Source of the DNA: Planctomycetota bacterium
GTDB taxonomy: Bacteria > Planctomycetota > GCA-002687715
Length of the DNA stretch: 7,611 nt
Assembly: GCA_013213915.1 (NCBI GenBank)
Contig: JABSRK010000177.1
Location: 1-7,611, forward strand
Reading direction: 5' to 3'
The position numbers were made by a program, and so were the translations under genes. Shown here piece by piece: positions 1-6,073 of the stretch (the first letter of the stretch is position 1; the number at the start of each line of letters is the position of its first letter). Under the pieces are notes generated by a model. It saw nothing but the letters and a program-made list of their open reading frames with translations, did no database searches and had not been told where the DNA came from.

Positions 1-372
1 TCCATAGCCGAGGAGTTGTTGTTCCGAGGGTTGGTGCTGCAGGCGTTTCGCGGCATGCTCCGGGTCCGCGGTGCGGTGATCGTGAGCGCCGTGTTGTTCG
101 GGGCGTTTCATATGAGCTTGCACCGGTTCTTCCCCCAGGCGGTGCTCGGTGCGTTGCTGGCGATCCTCGTGGTGCGGACCGGCTCTCTCTGGCCCGCGGT
201 CCTCGCGCATGCTGTACACAACGGGATACTGGTGGTGTGGGATCGGTGCTCGGATGCGTCCGAGGTGGACATCCCGTTGCCCTACATGCTCGCGCCGCTC
301 GCCGTTGGGCTCACGTTGGTCGGTCTTGGCCTCGTCGTTTCCCGATCAACGCGCGCGGGGCCGGCTCCGTGA
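1..372 (+). CDS. CPBP-family intramembrane metalloprotease, C-terminal part (5' end outside window)
   Basis: The frame is open from base 1 and ends at TGA 370-372, leaving 123 visible residues; the N-terminal helices lie upstream of the window. The three CPBP (CAAX protease and bacteriocin-processing; ABI/Rce1-like) motifs are all present: EExxxR as E4-E5-L-L-F-R9-G, FxxxH as F33-G-A-F-H37, and HxxxN as H70-A-V-H-N74. In this family these residues line an active site inside the membrane, where a glutamate activates water for peptide hydrolysis. Hydrophobic stretches surround the motifs, and a last helix (about residues 90-113) precedes a short basic tail. CPBP domains occur alone in prenyl-protein or peptide processing, or fused to the C-terminus of ABC-2 permeases; the missing N-terminus means either is possible. 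It overlaps the next gene by GTGA, so the two are probably co-translated. Family assignment is firm; the substrate is unknown. Confidence 0.9.
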   Translation, partial: SIAEELLFRGLVLQAFRGMLRVRGAVIVSAVLFGAFHMSLHRFFPQAVLGALLAILVVRTGSLWPAVLAHAVHNGILVVWDRCSDASEVDIPLPYMLAPLAVGLTLVGLGLVVSRSTRAGPAP

Positions 373-959
373 TCTTCGCGTTCGCTCTTCAGCCCCTCCT
401 CGTGGTCGCGTGGATCGCGGCGGACATTGTGTCCGACCAGACCGGAGATCACCTCTACTGGGCGGTGATGGCGGCGTCTGGTTTGACCGTCCTCTTGATG
501 TCGATTCTCGGTCGGTTTCCGATCCACTGGAGCGCCGTCTTCGTGGTGCTGGCGGTCGTCCCTCCGGTGGCGCCCGTCGTCGTCTGCCACGCCTGCGCCC
601 ACCTCCTCTTGCGGGCCACACACGATCGTCCCGACGACGATCCCTGGAGTCTGATCAGTCAGTTCATGGGACGACGCTGGCTGCGCGCCGGCAATGTCGC
701 CAGCATGATGTGCGTGGTGCTCCTCTACTACTGGTGGGACACCGTCGAGCACGCCCGCCTGACCTTGGCGCAGGTCGTCTTCGCGAGCCCCCTGCGCCTC
801 ATGGTCGATGCCTTTGCCCCCTTCACGAGGCTCGCGTTCTTGGCCCTCGCGCTCTGGTACGGCGTGCAGCTCGTCCGTACCGGCCGCATCATCCTCTCAT
901 TGCGAGCTGAATCCGATGCAGGGGCAGGGGAGAGACCAGCGAGCCGCAATTCTCACTGA
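369..959 (+). CDS. small multi-pass membrane protein of unknown function, coupled to the CPBP protease
   Basis: I do not recognise a family. The frame is also open upstream to an ATG at 237, but that extension lies inside the protease gene and encodes an arginine-rich, non-hydrophobic stretch. I therefore place the start at GTG 369, which overlaps the protease stop as GTGA, with a G-run (357-361) 7 bases upstream. The 196-residue product has about five hydrophobic segments (roughly 2-21, 30-47, 54-81, 110-123, 154-169). The third begins with FPIHWSA and ends in a Cys/His-rich patch (C73-H74-A-C76-A-H78). A polar loop, residues 82-109, separates helices 3 and 4 and contains an acidic D-D-D run. 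The C-terminal tail is polar. Translational coupling suggests it works with the upstream membrane protease, perhaps as partner or substrate; this is inference. Its stop overlaps the convergent amidohydrolase stop by 7 bases. Confidence 0.72.
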   Translation: MIFAFALQPLLVVAWIAADIVSDQTGDHLYWAVMAASGLTVLLMSILGRFPIHWSAVFVVLAVVPPVAPVVVCHACAHLLLRATHDRPDDDPWSLISQFMGRRWLRAGNVASMMCVVLLYYWWDTVEHARLTLAQVVFASPLRLMVDAFAPFTRLAFLALALWYGVQLVRTGRIILSLRAESDAGAGERPASRNSH

Positions 960-2656
960 GCCCGCTTCTCGTACACGACTTCGCCGGCGATGACGGTCGC
1001 GATGACGCCGATGCGGCTCATGTGCCAGACGCTGCACGTAATGGGATCGCGGTTGATGATGACGACGTCGGCCTGAAATCCCGGACGGAGCTTGCCACGC
1101 CGATCTTCCGTGAAGCTCCCCTGGGCGCCCCACTGTGTGAGGCTCTGAAGGGCTTCGTGGCGGTTCATGCGCTGGCGTGGATAGAACGCATCGTGCCGGC
1201 CGTCCGGCATCTGCATGAAGCGCGTGGTCGTGCTGAAGAGGTTGAGCCAGGGGGAGAGGCTCTCGACGGGCGCGTCGGTGCCGTTGGGGATGATGCACCC
1301 GGCGTCGATGAGGGAACGCCATGCGTAGGCGCCTGTCTCCGACCGTCGCTGGCCGAGACGGGCCGGGACCCAGGGGCCGTCGGACGTGCAGTGACATCCC
1401 TGCATCGACGGGATGACCCCGAGCTTCTTGAAGCGAGGGATGTCCTGGGCCGACAGGATCTGCGCGTGCTCGATTCGGAACCGGTGGTCGGAGCCATGGG
1501 CGCGGGTCGCATCGAGCGCGCGTTCGTAGGCGTCGAGTGTCTCGCGGCAGCCACGATCGCCGATGGCATGGGTGCAGACCTGGTAGCCCATCTTGAGCGC
1601 TCTTCGCGCCACGTCCTCGATGAACTTTGGTTGCAGGATGGCGAATCCCCGGTGCGCGGCCCGATCGGCGTACGAGTCGAGGAGCCAGGCGCCGCGGGAC
1701 CCGAGCGCGCCGTCCGCGTAGAGCTTGAGCGCGCGTACTGCGAAGCGATCGTCGTAGGCGCTCAAGATGGGAGGTCCGGCCAGGACCCGATCGGCCGAGA
1801 CCGCGTCATCCACGGACACCATGGCGTGGACGCGTAGCTTCATGCGACTGCCCGCGTACAACTCGGCGAGGCGACGCAAGGTGCCCGGATCGGCCCCCGC
1901 ATCGACGAACGTGGTGATACCGAGCCGCAACGCCTCCTTCTGCGCAGCCAAGAGGTCGGCCGCGATCTCGTCGGGATCGTCCTCCTTCGGCATGACGCGC
2001 TCCACCAGGTCCATGGCCTTGTCGACCAGGATGCCAGTGACCCGACCGCTGGCGTCCTTGATGACCTCGCCGCCCGGTGGGTTGGGGATGTCGTCCGAGA
2101 TTCCCGAGAGCTCGAGTGTTTTCGAACTCACCCACAGCGCGTGGCCGTCGGTTCGACGCAGCGCGCAGGGCCGGCCGCCGCACACGAGGTCGAGCGTCTT
2201 GCGGTCCGGGAAGCTCTTTCTCTCCCAAAGCTCCTGGCTCCACCCACGGCCGACGACCCAGGAGTCCGCGGGAAGGTCCGCGCACCATTCCCGGACGCGC
2301 TCCGCCGCCGCTGCAGGACTCTCCACTCCGCGGAGGTCCAACTGACGCATGGCCGTGCCGACGCTGCGCAGGTGCGCATGGGACTCGATGACCCCTGGCA
2401 TGGCGACGCCACTGGCGGGCACCTCCATGATCCTGGTGCCTGGCCCCGCGGCCGCGCGCGCGGAAGCGGCGTCGGTGATCCGCAAGATCTTCCCGTCCTG
2501 GATGACGAGCCCGCCGGCCCGCGGTCTCGACTCATCAAGGGTAAGCACCGGTCCGACGACGATGAGGTCGGGGCCCCGGGCTGGCTGCTCCTCCTGCCCG
2601 CGGAGGGTTGAAGTCAGGTACGGGAACAGAGTCACGATAAGGAAGAGGCTGCGCAT
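953..2656 (-). CDS. exported amidohydrolase, YtcJ-like (Amidohydro_3) metal-dependent hydrolase
   Basis: This is a complete member of the amidohydrolase superfamily: a TIM-barrel hydrolase flanked by a small beta-sandwich domain. From the ATG at 2656 the protein has 567 residues, close to the usual 520-580. Metal-site and active-site positions are recognisable: H93-A-H95 in SHAHL, H172 in DGHALW, K311 in LKLYADGALGSRG, H363 in THAIGDRG, H397 in RIEHAQ and D461 in NGTDAP. The SMQGCHCTSDGPW segment is also typical. An ATG at 2686 would add ten basic residues. I prefer 2656 because MRSLFLIVTLFPYLTSTLRGQ then reads as a signal peptide, with a plausible cut near residues 20-21, implying a periplasmic or secreted enzyme. 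Neither start has a good Shine-Dalgarno site. Relatives include enzymes acting on N-substituted formamides, cyclic amides and other C-N bonds, so the substrate cannot be named. E91 replaces the aspartate usual just before the HxH motif. It is monocistronic and opposite in strand to its neighbours. Confidence 0.94.
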   Translation of the reverse strand: MRSLFLIVTLFPYLTSTLRGQEEQPARGPDLIVVGPVLTLDESRPRAGGLVIQDGKILRITDAASARAAAGPGTRIMEVPASGVAMPGVIESHAHLRSVGTAMRQLDLRGVESPAAAAERVREWCADLPADSWVVGRGWSQELWERKSFPDRKTLDLVCGGRPCALRRTDGHALWVSSKTLELSGISDDIPNPPGGEVIKDASGRVTGILVDKAMDLVERVMPKEDDPDEIAADLLAAQKEALRLGITTFVDAGADPGTLRRLAELYAGSRMKLRVHAMVSVDDAVSADRVLAGPPILSAYDDRFAVRALKLYADGALGSRGAWLLDSYADRAAHRGFAILQPKFIEDVARRALKMGYQVCTHAIGDRGCRETLDAYERALDATRAHGSDHRFRIEHAQILSAQDIPRFKKLGVIPSMQGCHCTSDGPWVPARLGQRRSETGAYAWRSLIDAGCIIPNGTDAPVESLSPWLNLFSTTTRFMQMPDGRHDAFYPRQRMNRHEALQSLTQWGAQGSFTEDRRGKLRPGFQADVVIINRDPITCSVWHMSRIGVIATVIAGEVVYEKRAQ

Positions 2657-2709
2657 GCGGGTCGTTCTACCACGATCTGCTACCATCGCGCGCCGCTGAA
2701 CGGCTCCCC
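2657..2709. promoter_or_regulatory. short divergent intergenic region between amidohydrolase and ABC operon
   Basis: These 53 bases separate two divergent starts, so promoters for both directions should lie here or run into the coding ends. The sequence offers little: a TACCAT at 2681-2686 resembles a -10 box for the + strand, but no convincing -35 sits 17 bases upstream of it. No good Shine-Dalgarno precedes either ATG (2656 on - or 2710 on +), so both genes may be leaderless or weakly initiated. The functional call rests on gene arrangement rather than on motif matches. Confidence 0.35.
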
Positions 2710-3351
2710 ATGCGCGTCCCTACGGTCCACGTTCCGTACCTCTTTGGTGTCGGCCTGTTCGGTCTCGCGCACGCCGCCCTCATCTTTCTTCCCCCGCAGG
2801 GCGTCGGGGCGGCGGTCGCAAATTTCGTCGGGGTTGCAGCGTGGGCGCTGCACTTCATCTGGCTTTACGCGATCTACAGGGATGGTGAGAGGCGACTCGG
2901 AGACCAGCTCCCCATGCCCGCCATGCGCGTTGCCGTCGTGGCCTTGGTCGCTTGCGCGTTTTTTCCGATCTGGTCGGCGTTCGCGTTGATGGTCCTTTTG
3001 CGCTCAGCCGTCAATGCGGTCGGAGACGGTGCCGAGGGGTCGTCCCCGGCCCTGGTGCGTGCCGCCCACGACGCACCCGCGCTCGTCGTTACGGGCATCT
3101 TTCTTGTGGCGGTCTCCTTCGCCATCGTGATCCAGTTCGACGTGGCGGGCGATTTCTCTCAGGGGCGATCGGTGGTCAGGCCTGTGGAAATCCTCGGCAC
3201 CACAGAGTCCTACGCCATCTCGGTCTTCTTCCTGGCCTGCTCCGGCTACTGGCTGTGGTTCGTCGCCCGGTCCATCCCGGCCCTCTATCGGGCCATGGAT
3301 GGTATGGAGGACCGAAACAACGACAGTTCACCGGACAGGAGCGGTGGATGA
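2710..3351 (+). CDS. five-helix membrane protein of unknown function, first gene of the ABC-2 exporter operon
   Basis: The 213-residue product matches no family I recognise. Five hydrophobic segments are visible (about 9-27, 34-56, 73-97, 124-143, 168-189), with a hydrophilic C-terminal tail from about 197 ending SPDRSGG. A charged loop with RDGERR follows helix 2, and a polar loop (about 98-120) follows helix 3. Helix 3 contains FFPIWSA, echoing FPIHWSA in helix 3 of the protein at 369-959. The ATG at 2710 starts just before helix 1, and no earlier in-frame start looks better; a Shine-Dalgarno site is not apparent. The stop TGA (3349-3351) overlaps the ATPase start as ATGA, so this gene leads a tightly coupled operon with an ATPase and a permease. 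That arrangement suggests an accessory membrane subunit or a self-protection or assembly factor for the exporter. This is inferred from context alone. Confidence 0.8.
   Translation: MRVPTVHVPYLFGVGLFGLAHAALIFLPPQGVGAAVANFVGVAAWALHFIWLYAIYRDGERRLGDQLPMPAMRVAVVALVACAFFPIWSAFALMVLLRSAVNAVGDGAEGSSPALVRAAHDAPALVVTGIFLVAVSFAIVIQFDVAGDFSQGRSVVRPVEILGTTESYAISVFFLACSGYWLWFVARSIPALYRAMDGMEDRNNDSSPDRSGG
3337..3341 (+). promoter_or_regulatory. Shine-Dalgarno AGGAG for the ABC ATPase gene
   Basis: AGGAG lies six bases before ATG 3348, the best ribosome-binding site in the window. It fixes the ATPase start: the frame is open upstream to at least 2952, but that extension lies inside the membrane-protein gene and has the arginine-rich composition of an out-of-frame reading. 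Confidence 0.8.
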
Positions 3352-4202
3352 AGCCTGGCAGCGGACCTGCCATCGAGACCCGGGGGCTCTCCGTGCGCTT
3401 CGGTGACGTCCCCGGTGTCCTTGATCTCGACCTCGAGGTCGGCGTGGGAGAGGTGTACGGCTTCCTCGGTCCCAATGGTGCCGGCAAGAGCACGACGATC
3501 CGGTTGTTGCTCGACCTGTTGCGTCCGGATTCCGGCGAGGCTCGCGTGTTCGGGACCGAGGTCCGTACCGGGGGGGCGAGGCTTCGCGCCGACATTGGTT
3601 TCTTGCCGGGGGACCTGGCGTTGTTCCCGTTCCTGAACGGGTTCCAGACCCTGCGGTTTCTCGAGGGGTTGTCCGGACGGCGGGCAACGCTGCGCAACGA
3701 GGTCCTCGAGCGTCTGCATTTTCCTACCGACGCTCTCAGGCGCCCGGTGCGCACCTACTCGACTGGCATGCGGCAGAAGATCGGTCTCGTCGCGGCGTTT
3801 CAGCACGATCCTCGACTCTTGATCCTGGACGAGCCGACGACCGGCCTCGACCCGATCGTAAGAGATGCGTTCCTTGAGCTTGTCAACGACCGCCGCGTCG
3901 CCGGTCGTACGGTTTTTCTCTCAAGCCATGTGCTCGACGAGATCGATCGGTGCGCCGACCGTGTGGGCCTGATCGCCGACGCTCGCTTGCGGATGGAGTC
4001 AACGGTCAGCGAACTCCGCGAGTCGCGTCCGCGAACGGTCGTGCTTCGCTACGCGGACGGTCGTCGCGAGAGCCGACAGCATCACGGTGAGCCGAACGCG
4101 CTGCTCGATGAGATCCACCGCGAGGGGCTCGTGGATGTGGAGGTGCGTCCCGCGAGCCTGGACGAGGTGTTCCGTTCGGTGGTGGGGGGGGATGGGCCGT
4201 GA
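3348..4202 (+). CDS. ABC transporter ATP-binding protein (ABC-2 exporter type)
   Basis: This 284-residue nucleotide-binding subunit should hydrolyse ATP at the inner membrane face to drive the permease encoded next. Motifs appear in order: Walker A GPNGAGKST (41-49), Q-loop region IGFLPGDLAL (83-92), signature YSTGMRQK (137-144), Walker B LLILDEPTTGLDP (157-169, catalytic E162) and H-loop SSH194. The signature is the degenerate YSxGM form, and Pro/Gly stand where a Q-loop glutamine is often found; both variants are familiar in NatA/DrrA-like export ATPases. After residue 215 comes a C-terminal accessory segment typical of this class, ending SLDEVFRSVVGGDGP. Length is normal for the group. The start is set by AGGAG at 3337-3341 and by the ATGA overlap with the preceding gene; the end overlaps the permease start as GTGA. 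The substrate could be a lipid, peptide, drug or ion; the sequence does not say. Confidence 0.96.
   Translation: MKPGSGPAIETRGLSVRFGDVPGVLDLDLEVGVGEVYGFLGPNGAGKSTTIRLLLDLLRPDSGEARVFGTEVRTGGARLRADIGFLPGDLALFPFLNGFQTLRFLEGLSGRRATLRNEVLERLHFPTDALRRPVRTYSTGMRQKIGLVAAFQHDPRLLILDEPTTGLDPIVRDAFLELVNDRRVAGRTVFLSSHVLDEIDRCADRVGLIADARLRMESTVSELRESRPRTVVLRYADGRRESRQHHGEPNALLDEIHREGLVDVEVRPASLDEVFRSVVGGDGP
4184..4191 (+). promoter_or_regulatory. G8 run: probable ribosome-binding site for the permease, possible slippage site
   Basis: Eight consecutive G lie in the last codons of the ATPase gene, 7 bases before the permease GTG at 4199, so they can serve as the Shine-Dalgarno element. A -1 slip here would enter the permease frame through GGA-TGG-GCC-GTG with no stop. 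Similar G7-G8 runs occur elsewhere in the window (for example 5599-5606), so the run alone is weak evidence for programmed slippage. Confidence 0.45.
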
Positions 4203-4999
4203 GTCGGCCGTTGTTCGCGTTCCTGCTCCGGCGTCACTGGTGGACGTGCGGGCTGTGCGTGATGCTTCCGATCCTCATAGGGCTCATCGTTGGGGTGATC
4301 TACCCGACGATGGAAAAGGAGCGCAGCGTGATCGGGCCCATGCTCGACCTGATGCGCAACTGGTTCCCCGAACTCCCCAACTTCCTCCGCCCGGACGGCG
4401 CGTTCGTGTGGCCGTACATGCACCCGATGACGCTGCTGGCCTACGTGCTCGCGCCCGCCATCGTGGCGCTCGCGCAGCCGGCCGGTGAGCGCGGTCGCGG
4501 CAGCCTCGACCTGCTGCTCGCGACCAGGCTGTCGCGGACGCGGCTTGTCACGAGCGTGTTCTCGTTCATGGTCCCCGTGGCCGTGGTCGTGGCGCTCGGT
4601 CCGTTCATCGGATCGTTCATCGGATCGACGCTGTGCGGCGAGGTGGGCTCGGTCCCCCTCGGCGCCTACCTGCTCTGCTCTGTCGAGGCCAGTGCCCTGA
4701 GTCTGTTCTTTGGCTCGCTGGCGTTGCTCGTCTCCGTCCGAGCCCGAGACCGTGGACAGGCGACGCTCATCTTCGTGGCCGTCACGCTCGCGTGGTTCCT
4801 GGTGGACGTCGTCAGCCAGATGTGGAAGGGCGCCCCGGACTGGATCGGTCGGGCCAGCCCCTTCGGCTACTACGACCCGCTCGGCCTCGCTTACCAACAG
4901 GAGGTCTCTTTCACCTTGGATCTGCTCGTGCTGCTCGTCGGGGCGGCCGTATTCCTGGGCTGGGCAGTGTGGTTGGCGCGGCGGCGCCGATTCGCGTAG
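4199..4999 (+). CDS. ABC-2 type transporter permease subunit
   Basis: The 266-residue membrane protein is the natural partner of the ATPase it overlaps by GTGA; the start is GTG 4199. About six hydrophobic segments are visible (roughly 17-35, 77-93, 117-145, 152-180, 187-205, 240-260), the usual ABC-2 permease count. Two class-typical motifs stand out: ERGRGSLDLLLATRLSRTR (97-115), matching the cytoplasmic E-x-x-x-G-(S/T)-L-(D/E)-x-L-L-A pattern that contacts the ATPase, and SPFGYYDP (220-227) in the last extracytoplasmic loop. A polar loop of about 40 residues lies between helices 1 and 2. The chain ends in a basic RRRR tail, suggesting a cytoplasmic C-terminus. Two copies of such a subunit usually pair with two ATPases. 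The gene ends 15 bases before the convergent glycosyltransferase stop, and no clear terminator hairpin fits in that gap. Transport direction is presumed to be export. Confidence 0.93.
   Translation: MSRPLFAFLLRRHWWTCGLCVMLPILIGLIVGVIYPTMEKERSVIGPMLDLMRNWFPELPNFLRPDGAFVWPYMHPMTLLAYVLAPAIVALAQPAGERGRGSLDLLLATRLSRTRLVTSVFSFMVPVAVVVALGPFIGSFIGSTLCGEVGSVPLGAYLLCSVEASALSLFFGSLALLVSVRARDRGQATLIFVAVTLAWFLVDVVSQMWKGAPDWIGRASPFGYYDPLGLAYQQEVSFTLDLLVLLVGAAVFLGWAVWLARRRRFA
4602..4625 (+). repeat. perfect 12-bp tandem duplication inside the permease gene
   Basis: CGTTCATCGGAT is repeated twice head to tail with no mismatch. It is in frame and encodes F-I-G-S twice (residues 136-143), within the third hydrophobic segment of the permease. 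A 12-base duplication adds four residues, about one helical turn, without a frameshift. It may be a recent slippage event or simply a tolerated sequence coincidence. Confidence 0.8.
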
Positions 5000-5014
5000 C
5001 GGACTCCGGGGGCG

Positions 5015-6073
5015 CTACCGGGCGACGGGGTCAGGTGTCGTCAGCTGGCGGAAGAAGTCCAATGTCTGCTCTCCGATGGGCGCCCAGGTGAGCTGTTCCG
5101 CGCGGGCGTATGCGGCGCGTTCCTGGGGGGCGGCATCGGATGCCAGGGAGCGCTTGATCGCGGGCATGAGGTCATCGATCGACACGAAGCGCTCCACCGC
5201 GGCCTCGCCGGAGATGTCGAGCAGGGCCGCGTTATCGGGGATGACGCAGGCGCGTCCGAGAGAGAGGGCGAGCACCAGGGTCCCGGAGGTCGTGACCCTG
5301 CGATAGGGGAGGACGACGCGGTCGGCGGCAGAGAACAGGAGCGAGGTCTCCTGGCGACCGTGGAAGCGGAGGTCGAGGCGGATGCGTGGATCGTCAGCCG
5401 TTCGTGAACGGAGCGCGGAGGCGGCGTGCCGGTCTCTCGGATTACCCGCGATGATCAAGGTGGCTTCGAGGTCGGTCTGGCGGAAGCGCTCGATGAGATC
5501 CTGGAAGCCCTTGTATGGTCGCACCTGTCCGAACGCCAGGAGGACATGACGATCTCCATTGAGACCGAGTTGGCGTCGCGCGGCGTCGCGATCGATCAGG
5601 GGGGGGTAGGCGTCGCGATAGTGACCGTGGGGGATGACGCGGACGGGGCAATCGACGTCGAAGGCCGTGTTCAGCATCTTCCGGGCCGCGTCCGTGTGGA
5701 CGATGACACCGTCAGCTGCGCGAGCGAGTTTCTCGGCGAGCCACCGATCTTCCCCGGTGTCGTCGTGCGGGACGATGTTGTGGGCGGTCCACACCACACG
5801 CCAGCCCAGGGCGCGGGCCTCGTCGAGGGTGCTCGCGAGGCGTCGCGAACGAACGAACCGGCGCACGCGTCCACCCTTGAGCCACAGCCAGTGGACGTGG
5901 AGAACCCGACCCGGCCCCTCGTGGGAGCGAAGAGTGGAACGGGAGAGGGGGTCACCCAAGAGGCTTCCCCCCGCCCCTTCCAATGCACGGTAGAGGAGCG
6001 TTTGATAGGGATTATCCCCAACCGGACGCGGCACCGACAGCACGCGTAGAGGATCACCGTTCTCAACTGGCAT
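5015..6073 (-). CDS. GT-B fold glycosyltransferase (GT4-like)
   Basis: The 352-residue soluble protein starts at the ATG at 6073, with a GGGG stretch a few bases upstream. No membrane helix or signal peptide is visible, so it should act in the cytoplasm, transferring a sugar from an activated donor to a glycan or lipid carrier. N-terminal (acceptor) domain landmarks are HVHW (59-62) and TAHNIVPHD (96-104); the linker region has VIPHGHY (147-152). The C-terminal (donor) domain begins with LLAFGQVRPYKGFQDLI (178-194) and contains LPYRRVTTSGTLVLALSLG (255-273). In classical GT4 enzymes the last segment carries an E-x7-E motif, but here the aligned positions are T261 and A269, so both glutamates are absent. 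Some GT4-like groups with the PYRxxxxSG motif share this. Length is normal. It is divergent from the radical SAM gene. Donor and acceptor cannot be deduced. Confidence 0.92.
   Translation of the reverse strand: MPVENGDPLRVLSVPRPVGDNPYQTLLYRALEGAGGSLLGDPLSRSTLRSHEGPGRVLHVHWLWLKGGRVRRFVRSRRLASTLDEARALGWRVVWTAHNIVPHDDTGEDRWLAEKLARAADGVIVHTDAARKMLNTAFDVDCPVRVIPHGHYRDAYPPLIDRDAARRQLGLNGDRHVLLAFGQVRPYKGFQDLIERFRQTDLEATLIIAGNPRDRHAASALRSRTADDPRIRLDLRFHGRQETSLLFSAADRVVLPYRRVTTSGTLVLALSLGRACVIPDNAALLDISGEAAVERFVSIDDLMPAIKRSLASDAAPQERAAYARAEQLTWAPIGEQTLDFFRQLTTPDPVAR

Noticed and set aside
237..368. ATG-initiated N-terminal extension of the small membrane protein
   Set aside because: It lies within the protease gene and lacks the hydrophobic character of the rest; the GTGA overlap at 369 is the more natural start.
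1022..1837. A 271-codon open frame on the + strand antisense to the amidohydrolase
   Set aside because: It lies wholly inside a gene with clear catalytic motifs, its product is low-complexity (rich in R, E, V, A) with no recognisable domain, and long antisense frames are expected in high-GC coding DNA.
2952..3347. Upstream extension of the ABC ATPase frame
   Set aside because: It overlaps the five-helix membrane protein gene, reads as an arginine-rich out-of-frame sequence, and the AGGAG site with the ATGA overlap supports the start at 3348.
4082..4897. A 271-codon open frame on the - strand across the ATPase end and permease
   Set aside because: The predicted product is dominated by H, R, E, D and Q without a domain; the opposite strand carries clear ABC-2 permease motifs.
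5000..5014. Bidirectional terminator between the permease and glycosyltransferase stops
   Set aside because: Only 15 bases separate the stops, and they contain no inverted repeat long enough for a stable stem.
5426..6049. A 207-codon + strand frame antisense to the glycosyltransferase
   Set aside because: The - strand protein has coherent GT-B motifs across its full length, while this frame shows no recognisable domain.
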